From the NCBI GenBank assembly GCA_013214425.1, contig JABSPN010000053.1, positions 1 through 11,680 on the forward strand: a stretch of 11,680 nucleotides of DNA. The letters are read 5' to 3'. Origin of the DNA: Flavobacteriaceae bacterium. Lineage in GTDB: Bacteria > Bacteroidota > Bacteroidia > Flavobacteriales > Flavobacteriaceae. Below are positions 5,844-11,680 of the stretch, in pieces. Position 1 is the first letter of the stretch. The number at the start of each line of letters is the position of its first letter. A model generated the notes under the pieces. That model ran no database searches. It saw nothing but the letters and a program-made list of their open reading frames with translations, and had not been told where the DNA came from. Made by a program: the position numbers and the translations under genes.

Positions 5844-8800
5844 ACTGGCTTTTTATTTTTTAGTTTAGTAAATGAATACGTTTCAGCGAATAGCTTTATC
5901 CATTCTTTACCTGTTGTATTTCCAATATGTCCACTATTCATATCTGTCAACATTATAATTTCTGAATCGGATAAATTGTTCTCTCTTAATCTAGCTGTAT
6001 ACTTTGCTACTTGCCAAATAGGTGTTCGATAATCTTGATAACTAGCAATCAATAAGACATTTGGATATTGTTGTGGTCTAATGTTTTGATAAGGAGAGTA
6101 TTTTAGAATGTAATCATACACTTCTTTGCTCTGTGGATTCCCCCATTCCTTGTATTCATCTATTGTTAGAGGGAGAGTATCATTCATCATAGTGTTTAAA
6201 ACATCTAAATAAGGGTGATCTAAGATAATCGTATTGAACAATTCAGGATTTAGATTCACAGCCTGTGCAACAATTAACCCTCCTGCGCTATTTCCATATC
6301 CAATGAGTTGTTTTGATGTAGTATAACCCTTTTTAATGAGAAATTCTGCACATGAGATATAGTCTAAAATTGAATTTTTCTTCTCTAACTCTCTACCTGA
6401 TTTGTACCATAATTGACCTAACATTGACTCACCTCTGACATGGGCATATGCGATGGTATAACCTTGTTCTAATAATATAGCATCTTGATCGTTAAAGGAA
6501 GGTGTAGTTATAGCTCCATAAGCACCATACACTTTTAATATTAATCCACTGTTAATTTTGTTTGTAGCTCTGTTTTTTACAATAGTTATTGGGATTTTAA
6601 CGCCGTCATGACTTTTAGACCAAATACGCTTAGTATTAGTATATTTGAAGTGAATCGGGTTTACTAATTCGGTTTTTGATACTACATCCAACTGAGATGT
6701 TTTGAAGTTGTACTTGTATTTAGAATAAGGTTGTGATGGCGAGCTAAATGAAAATAAAAAGCAATTTGTTGAATCATTTGTTGAAATAAGTTGGTAATCA
6801 CCTATTCCTAATTTAAGCTCTAGTTCTTGCCATTTATTTTCACCATGCTCTATGTACTTTAATTTGGGAACAGATTTCTCGTAAATTAAAGCAACCACTT
6901 TGTTTTTCATTGGAAGAACATCGAGAATGTAATCGTCTTTATAAGAGCGAGCAAGAAGTGTTGAGTTGCTAGGATTAGAGAATGTGCAAAACTCTATTGA
7001 ACTGTCTTCTTCATCATTAACGAGTAAATATATTCCATCTTTTATTTTAACCTTTACCACAACTCCTTTCTCTCGTTTTTTTATCAGTTTTATTTCAGGA
7101 AGTGGAACTTTTGGTTGTATTAAATAGACTTCATTCTCTGTTTTGGACTGGATAGTACAAAAAAGGTGCTCTCCTAATTTTGTTACCTCTACATCAAATT
7201 TAGAATCCTTTTCAGTGTATATTGTTGATTCTGTATTATTCAGTATGTCATAATGGCAAAGGGACCTGGCACTACCAATATGATTTGTCTTTGTATAGAT
7301 AATGGTTGAATCTGAATGCCATTGAATGGAATAAATATTGGATATAGAATCAATTTCTATATTTTTTCCAAAAGGTAATACTGCTAAAAAATCACCAATT
7401 ACACCTACTTTTTGATAGAGTACCAAAATCAAGTTTTTAGGTGTATTAGGGATAAACCGTTTTATAAAAATATCATTATGTTTATTTTCAAATAACGATA
7501 CATTCAATACTTCAACTCGCTTAATGGAATCTTTTTGATAATAAAGAATATCATTGTTCAAACTATCTACATCAAAGAAATAGGAGTTGGGTTTAATTTC
7601 TTTTTTTGATTCTGCCTGTTTTTCGTAGAATGTGTTTAACTGTTCAAACAGCTTTTTCTGGTATTTTTTGACTTCAATTAATTCATTTTTGGCATACTTG
7701 TTTTCTTCAATTAAGTATGCCTTCAATTTGCTCTCATAATCAGGAAGAGCCATCCAATGTAAACTGTCAAATACAAGAGTGTTATGGTAATCGAAGGCGT
7801 AAGGGGTTTTAGAGGCTATGGGACTTGGTAGATCAGCTTTTTGTTCTAGCTTATGACTTTCAAATTGTTCGGATAACGGTTGCTTAATTTCTAAGTCTCT
7901 AATTATTTTCGAACTAAGCAAAAGAGAATCTGCTAATTCGAGCTCTTTCCAATAATCAGGGTTGTATTTGCTTTTATAATGCCTAATTGAAGAAAATCGA
8001 GTTGATTTAAACAGGGAAGAGTCGGCAAAAGGTTTAACATTCTCCGTTTGTATATTAAGGACATAAATCTCTTTATTAGCTAAATGCAAGATTGATTCAC
8101 CATTTTCTTTCTGTCCTACTTTTTTTGTTTCGGAAAATTTAATGTTTTGGATATGATATAAGTCACCTTGTTTTTTGTAGTTCATTTCTACTTGATAGTC
8201 AATGGGCATTCCTTTAGAGAAGAAACCAAAGTCTCTGTCAACAGCAAGTTTGTATTGAAACTTTAATAGGGCATAGGTCTCTTTTGAAATGTAGATTCTT
8301 CCGATATAAATCGGTGATTTATTCTTTCTTGATTGATCAATACTAAAGTCACGATTGGTTGATTTTGGATAAAATGAAATAACATAACAGGCCTCACCAT
8401 TTATAGTTTCAGAGATGTGGTGTTGAAAATGATATTTGTTTAGAATGGCAGGATTAAAAAAATCATATTGATACTTGATTTTATCAAACGCAAATAAGAG
8501 TAAGGGATCTCCTATAAGGGTTGTCTCTATCCCATAATTGCTCAGGTTGTCGCAATGTCGAGAAGCTAAAATAGTCTGTTGGTCTTCTTTAGTGTTAAAA
8601 TCTTTAAGCAACGGGGAGAAATATTGATTACCCTCAAGTTCAAAAGCATATGATTCATCATAAAACCAATTTTCCCAAATTTTCTGATCTAGTTTTTTCT
8701 GTGGATATGCGGTATAATGTGTATTGACAATAGGCTCGTTTAACTGAATGAAAGTGCCATTTTCCTCAATCGTTTCTCGATATAGTGATTGGTAAATTAC

Positions 8801-9202
8801 AGGTTTATTACTATAGTTTGAAGAGGTATTCTTTATTGCCATCTTTATTATTTTTTCTGGCTTGGTAGGCTTTACATAGGAGACAATAACTTCTGAAAGC
8901 ACCTGGAGGGAACTTTTAAGTTTTATTTCAACCGTTTTTTTGGCATTTTCTTTTGAGTAAAGCTGTGTTTGCTTGTCGTATCCAACGTAAGATACAACGA
9001 TTGAGTCTTTATCTATTAATTCAGATTGCTCAAATGAAGCTAATCCTTCCATATTTGTTGAGGCCCCAATTCCTGATTTTTTGAAATAAATATTGGCAAA
9101 GGGTAAAGGTTCATTTGTTTCAAAATCATAAACGGATATATTAATCTCTTGTCCAATTGAACAAAGTGGAAGTAATAGGAATATTAAAAGAAATTGTTTC
9201 AT
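5819..9202 (-). CDS. Exported fusion: CarboxypepD_reg-like module joined to an oligopeptidase B-like S9 peptidase
   Basis: This 1127-residue protein has a signal peptide (MKQFLLIFLLLPLCSIGQ). A beta-sandwich CarboxypepD_reg-like domain follows at about 20-95 (VYDFETNEPLPFANIYF, SYVGYDKQ), then a conserved-looking segment (about 112-440) of the kind that follows this domain in many Bacteroidota envelope proteins. From about 465 on it is an oligopeptidase B-type S9 enzyme: a helical entry segment (MALPDYESKLKAYLIEENKY), a beta-propeller region (about 540-850) and an alpha/beta-hydrolase domain. The catalytic triad is S972 in GYGNSAGG, D1057 in YQDYRTPIWQ and H1092 in SGHIGN. S9 enzymes cut short peptides, so a periplasmic peptide-processing role is inferred. 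Known S9 proteins are about 600-750 residues, so the N-terminal half is an added module. The last residues (PNKTYKQ) and the stop come from repeat copy 5. Confidence 0.88.
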   Translation of the reverse strand: MKQFLLIFLLLPLCSIGQEINISVYDFETNEPLPFANIYFKKSGIGASTNMEGLASFEQSELIDKDSIVVSYVGYDKQTQLYSKENAKKTVEIKLKSSLQVLSEVIVSYVKPTKPEKIIKMAIKNTSSNYSNKPVIYQSLYRETIEENGTFIQLNEPIVNTHYTAYPQKKLDQKIWENWFYDESYAFELEGNQYFSPLLKDFNTKEDQQTILASRHCDNLSNYGIETTLIGDPLLLFAFDKIKYQYDFFNPAILNKYHFQHHISETINGEACYVISFYPKSTNRDFSIDQSRKNKSPIYIGRIYISKETYALLKFQYKLAVDRDFGFFSKGMPIDYQVEMNYKKQGDLYHIQNIKFSETKKVGQKENGESILHLANKEIYVLNIQTENVKPFADSSLFKSTRFSSIRHYKSKYNPDYWKELELADSLLLSSKIIRDLEIKQPLSEQFESHKLEQKADLPSPIASKTPYAFDYHNTLVFDSLHWMALPDYESKLKAYLIEENKYAKNELIEVKKYQKKLFEQLNTFYEKQAESKKEIKPNSYFFDVDSLNNDILYYQKDSIKRVEVLNVSLFENKHNDIFIKRFIPNTPKNLILVLYQKVGVIGDFLAVLPFGKNIEIDSISNIYSIQWHSDSTIIYTKTNHIGSARSLCHYDILNNTESTIYTEKDSKFDVEVTKLGEHLFCTIQSKTENEVYLIQPKVPLPEIKLIKKREKGVVVKVKIKDGIYLLVNDEEDSSIEFCTFSNPSNSTLLARSYKDDYILDVLPMKNKVVALIYEKSVPKLKYIEHGENKWQELELKLGIGDYQLISTNDSTNCFLFSFSSPSQPYSKYKYNFKTSQLDVVSKTELVNPIHFKYTNTKRIWSKSHDGVKIPITIVKNRATNKINSGLILKVYGAYGAITTPSFNDQDAILLEQGYTIAYAHVRGESMLGQLWYKSGRELEKKNSILDYISCAEFLIKKGYTTSKQLIGYGNSAGGLIVAQAVNLNPELFNTIILDHPYLDVLNTMMNDTLPLTIDEYKEWGNPQSKEVYDYILKYSPYQNIRPQQYPNVLLIASYQDYRTPIWQVAKYTARLRENNLSDSEIIMLTDMNSGHIGNTTGKEWIKLFAETYSFTKLKNKKPVPNKTYKQ

Positions 9203-9221
9203 TGATTTTTTTAATGAAACA

Positions 9222-9248
9222 CAAAACTATGGATAAAAAAAGTATCAA
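9222..9248 (-). promoter_or_regulatory. Bacteroidota-type promoter of the S9 fusion gene
   Basis: On the minus strand, TTG (9248-9246) is followed by 16 bases and then TAGTTTTG (9229-9222), an exact TAnnTTTG match, 19 bases before the ATG. The spacer is slightly short. It suggests the S9 gene can be transcribed independently of the hydrolase gene upstream. Confidence 0.55.
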
Positions 9249-9267
9249 ATAGTGTTTATAGTATATT

Positions 9268-10155
9268 CTATTTAAGCTTCTTATTAAAGAAGTCTATGGT
9301 TCGATTCCAAGACAAGGTAGCAGCGGCTTGGTCATATCTTGGTGTTGTATTGTTATGAAATCCGTGATTGACTTTAGGATAAATATAGGCTTCATACCTA
9401 ATGTTTTTGTCTTTTAAAATGGCTTCATAAGCTGGCCAGCCAGCATTTACTCTGCTGTCTAGTTCGGCATATTGCAATAAGAGGGGTGCCTTTATTTTTA
9501 TCGCATCTTCTTCAGATGGTTGTCTTCCATAATAAGGAACTGCTGCTCTAAGATCTGGTATTTTTACTGCCATCATATTTGAAATCCAGCCTCCAAAACA
9601 GAATCCAACAACGCCAATTTTGCCATTACAATCTTTATGAATTTTTAGGTAGTTGTATGCTGCTATAAAGTCTTCAAGCATTTCATATTTATCGCGTGTT
9701 TTTTGGAGCGCACGACCGTCATCATCATTTCCGGGGTAACCACCAAGTGGTGTTAATGCATCTGGTGCTAGGCTTATAAATTGTTCTACTGCAGTTCTTC
9801 GGCCAACATCTTCAATATAGGGGTTTAGACCTCTATTTTCATGCACAACAATCACACCGGGTAATTTAGTTTCAAGGTCTTTAGGTTTTGTTAATAACCC
9901 TTTTATAGTTCCTCCACCATTAACAGAATTATAAGTAATATAGTTTGAATCAATTCTGGAATCGTCTTGAGCTATTAGACTGGTGTCTGTGTAATTTGGA
10001 GACATAAAACTCAGTAGAGAAGGAAGTGTAAGCCCTCCTACTGCAAATAGCGATAGTTTTTCAATGAATTGCCTACGTTCTAACTTATTATGTGCATAGT
10101 CATCATATAGGTCAAATAACTCTTGACTTATGTCTTCTTTTTTAATAGGTTTCAT
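9268..10155 (-). CDS. Tat-exported dienelactone hydrolase family protein, YghX-like
   Basis: The 295-residue protein matches the dienelactone hydrolase family and, from memory, closely resembles E. coli YghX (shared VVHENRGLNPYIEDV, LGGYPGNDD, GFCFGG, YIYPKVNHGFHN and TPRYD segments). The presumed catalytic triad is C186 in GFCFGG, D233 in AELDSR and H264 in NHGFHN, with E106 in the usual supporting position. The N-terminus has a 26-residue leader, then twin arginines R27-R28 in ERRQFIEKLS and a hydrophobic stretch to about 50, indicating Tat export of the folded enzyme; YghX relatives share this layout. The physiological substrate is unknown; hydrolysis of an ester or lactone is expected. 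The S9 fusion gene follows 65 bases downstream on the same strand with its own promoter. Start is ATG at 10153-10155. Confidence 0.9.
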   Translation of the reverse strand: MKPIKKEDISQELFDLYDDYAHNKLERRQFIEKLSLFAVGGLTLPSLLSFMSPNYTDTSLIAQDDSRIDSNYITYNSVNGGGTIKGLLTKPKDLETKLPGVIVVHENRGLNPYIEDVGRRTAVEQFISLAPDALTPLGGYPGNDDDGRALQKTRDKYEMLEDFIAAYNYLKIHKDCNGKIGVVGFCFGGWISNMMAVKIPDLRAAVPYYGRQPSEEDAIKIKAPLLLQYAELDSRVNAGWPAYEAILKDKNIRYEAYIYPKVNHGFHNNTTPRYDQAAATLSWNRTIDFFNKKLK

Positions 10156-10395
10156 GTTGCTGTAATTTTTAACTGGTTAGCCTAATTTATTGAATTGAAT
10201 CAGAACGGTTTAAAATGCATAGCAATGTGTTGAGCATAATGCGTTGTCTGTTCGAGCACCTAATTTAGTAAATAAATCACAGCTAGATTGTTCTCAAAGA
10301 ATTTTTCAAGTAACCAATAAATTATAGAAGGAGTTAGGAATTGGAAATTATTCAGTTCAAATTTTAAAAAAATCAATTAATGGTAAATTATCTTT

Positions 10396-10768
10396 TTATT
10401 TTCTTTTTTCTATTGAATAATACATAAAGGAAAGCACTATAACTGTGAAAGCAAGATGAATAATACACCTTATAATTATTGATACATTAAATTTTTCAAA
10501 ATGTCAATATACCCTAAATTCAAACCTAAAACTAATAGGTATGTATAGAGCCACATATATCTTGATGTAGTTAACATTCGCTGCTTTAGTTTACAAATAA
10601 GGTTTTTTATGTATTTATGATTATTTAATTTGGCATCATTGCTTATCAAGCTATACTTACTTCTATAAGATTGGATATATCTCATGATCATACCAAAACT
10701 AATTAGTACAATAGCTGCTAAATAAAATATATTTGAAAGCTTTACTAGGGAAGTTTGAGGTTTGGCAT
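10396..10768 (-). pseudogene. Small membrane-protein gene broken by two frameshifts
   Basis: The middle part (10476-10691 and open upstream to about 10785) encodes two membrane helices: KLSNIFYLAAIVLISFG, then after a basic stretch YMWLYTYLLVLGLNLGYIDIL. It has no ATG before its internal Met and stops abruptly at 10476. One frame over, the sequence continues convincingly as CIIHLAFTVIVLSFMYYSIEKRK, ending at TAA 10396-10398, a third helix with a basic end. At the 5' side, an ATG at 10766-10768 (MPNLKLP, then TAG) would join the same protein if one base were restored. Two one-base losses give a 124-codon gene. The family is not recognised. A truncated N-terminus is also possible. Confidence 0.6.
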
Positions 10769-10779
10769 ATATTTTGTAA

Positions 10780-10807
10780 CAAATGTACTAAAGACAAGTA
10801 GCAACAA
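10780..10807 (-). promoter_or_regulatory. Bacteroidota-type promoter upstream of the broken membrane-protein gene
   Basis: On the minus strand, TTG (10807-10805), 17 bases, then TACATTTG (10787-10780) match the consensus exactly. The nearest ATG (10766-10768) is only 11 bases downstream, which leaves a very short leader and supports the idea that the gene's 5' end is disturbed. Confidence 0.55.
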
Positions 10808-10822
10808 TATTTTAAAATTTAC

Positions 10823-11344
10823 ATGATGTCGATAGCAATTTTAAAGTTTATTACACAAATACTTCGTTTTGTGTTGTTACCGTTCTTGTTGTTTTCATGT
10901 GCCTCTTCATCGAAGTTGCAATCTGCTTATGCGCTAGGTAACCCGCAAAATAATTCAGTAAGAAATAGTCGTAATCAAAACACAATTCAATTTGACTATG
11001 AAAAAATGTTACTTGGAAAATGGAAACTAATTACTGAATATGCTTTTTCAACACTTGATGATGAGTGTTGTGACGATAGAACAAATGATGATGATTATTT
11101 GAAAAATAAAACAATTGAAAAAACAAGAAAAAATGTGATTTGGACTTTCAACTCCAATATGTCTATTTTTATTGCACAAAATGGAAATATAACCAAAGAA
11201 ACTTATGAAGTGCACTACTTCAATATGCTGACCATCGGAAGCAAAAAATATATAATTTCCTTACTCGATGAGACCCAACTTTTGATAGTCAGCAATGTAG
11301 CTGGATTTCAACACATGGCTTACACATTTCAAAAAATACAATAA
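10823..11344 (+). CDS. Putative lipoprotein with a lipocalin-like core
   Basis: The 173-residue protein begins MMSIAILKFITQILRFVLLP and ends its signal at the lipobox LFSC, with the lipidated cysteine at residue 26 followed by ASSSK. A flexible Asn/Ser-rich linker (35-55) leads to LLGKWKLITEY (63-73), the opening strand typical of lipocalin-like proteins, and then alternating beta strands to the C-terminus. An acidic insert DDECCDDRTNDDD (79-91) is unusual and could bind a metal ion. Such proteins are common in Bacteroidota and usually uncharacterised; no ligand can be named. It is the only intact non-transposase gene on the plus strand. Two adjacent ATGs exist at 10823 and 10826; the first is used here. 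No clear promoter was found, only an imperfect TATATTTTG at 10768-10776. Confidence 0.72.
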   Translation: MMSIAILKFITQILRFVLLPFLLFSCASSSKLQSAYALGNPQNNSVRNSRNQNTIQFDYEKMLLGKWKLITEYAFSTLDDECCDDRTNDDDYLKNKTIEKTRKNVIWTFNSNMSIFIAQNGNITKETYEVHYFNMLTIGSKKYIISLLDETQLLIVSNVAGFQHMAYTFQKIQ

Positions 11345-11463
11345 ATAGCTTAAAAACTCGGTGCTTTTTGTTTATCTGAAGTTGAATAATTTACTCTCCC
11401 ATAAAATTTGAGCGTATTTGTAAAAAAAATATCTTGGGTTGATCAAAAACAAGGATGCAGTAA

Positions 11464-11680
11464 TGTCTAATCCTGAAATATGGCTACAGGTTAAAATTGA
11501 ATTTACTCTGATAATTTATATACCATATTCGGGGTTTTATAGTCTAAAGATAAGTGTAATCTTAATTTATTTGTATAAATTAATTGCATTTTTTGTTGCT
11601 CTCTTTGCGTGTTGTAGACTATCAAAGGTCTGATCTAGGTAGAACTCGTCTTTAAGGATTCCGTTTACACGCTCAGCCAC
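11464..11680 (-). mobile_element. End of an IS3 family insertion sequence, cut by the window edge
   Basis: The terminus appears to be TGTCTAATCCTGAAATATGG starting at 11464, with the TG end typical of IS3 elements. The C-terminus of an IS3 transposase OrfB reads inward from the right edge and ends 39 bases from this terminus. The other end and the target duplication are outside the window. Confidence 0.7.
11503..11680 (-). pseudogene. IS3 family transposase OrfB, C-terminal fragment with a frameshift
   Basis: From the right edge the minus strand encodes AERVNGILKDEFYLDQTF followed by DSLQHAKRATKNAINLY, the conserved end of the rve integrase-core domain of IS3 OrfB; the Glu in AERVNG is the last catalytic acidic residue. 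The frame then meets TAA at 11567-11569. One frame over it continues as NKLRLHLSLDYKTPNMVYKL and ends at TAA 11503-11505, the normal end of this protein family. A single extra A at 11570-11572 explains the break. Since the lost part lies beyond the catalytic core, activity could be reduced and not necessarily abolished. Confidence 0.78.

Noticed and set aside
5835..6032. A 65-codon open frame on the plus strand
   Set aside because: It is antisense to the catalytic end of the S9 peptidase and starts inside repeat copy 5.
10190..10260. GAACGGTTTAAAATGC...GCGTTGTCTG as another copy of the repeat family
   Set aside because: Only the ACGGT core and a GTTGT resemble the family; no palindromic interior or right core could be found.
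11439..11633. A 64-codon open frame on the plus strand
   Set aside because: It runs across the IS3 terminus and antisense to the OrfB fragment, whose protein match is clear.
1..11680. CRISPR array, tRNA or rRNA genes
   Set aside because: No regularly spaced direct repeats, no cloverleaf with a T-arm GTTCRA box, and no rRNA-like conserved stretch were found on either strand.

Overview
The window is AT-rich DNA that looks like a member of the Bacteroidota, most likely a flavobacterium. The signs are promoters of the Bacteroidota type (TTG, a 16-18 base spacer, then TAnnTTTG), exported proteins ending their signal peptides in short ...GQ or lipobox motifs, a CarboxypepD_reg-like domain, and no clear Shine-Dalgarno sequences. 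No rRNA, tRNA or CRISPR array was seen.

Layout, left to right. The left edge (1-379) holds the 5' part of a small exported protein gene on the minus strand. After a degenerate repeat come a CPBP membrane protease (639-1580) and, upstream of it on the same strand, an AraC-type regulator (1677-2459). A DoxX-like membrane protein (2765-3121) follows. A complete IS1182-like insertion sequence (3382-5093) has its transposase broken by one frameshift. Then come a cysteine-containing lipoprotein (5119-5703), a 1127-residue exported protein joining a CarboxypepD_reg-type module to an oligopeptidase B-like S9 peptidase (5819-9202), and a Tat-exported dienelactone hydrolase of the YghX type (9268-10155). 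The right end is decayed: a small membrane-protein gene whose reading frame is broken twice (10396-10768), an intact lipoprotein on the plus strand (10823-11344), and the end of an IS3-family element running off the edge (11464-11680), also frameshifted.

The most unusual feature is a set of non-coding, imperfectly palindromic repeats at about 485-616, 2479-2675, 3249-3391, 5085-5114 and 5778-5843. They sit between otherwise unrelated minus-strand genes. They share an AACGGT-type left core (GTTGCACAACGGT in the best copy) and, in one copy, the matching right core GTTGTGCAAC. The IS1182-like element has nearly the same termini (GTTGCACAA...TTGTGCAAC). The region therefore looks like single-gene cassettes separated by structured repeats, either integron attC-like sites or miniature elements related to the IS. 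One repeat supplies the last codons and the stop of the S9 fusion gene.

The genes do not form one recognisable pathway. AraC plus CPBP could be a regulator-target pair, and the two alpha/beta-hydrolase genes (YghX type and S9 fusion) are adjacent and co-oriented but have a promoter between them. Stretches with no supported gene are 380-638, 2460-2764, 3122-3450 and 10156-10395. The first three contain the repeats and a promoter described below. In 10156-10395 nothing convincing was found.
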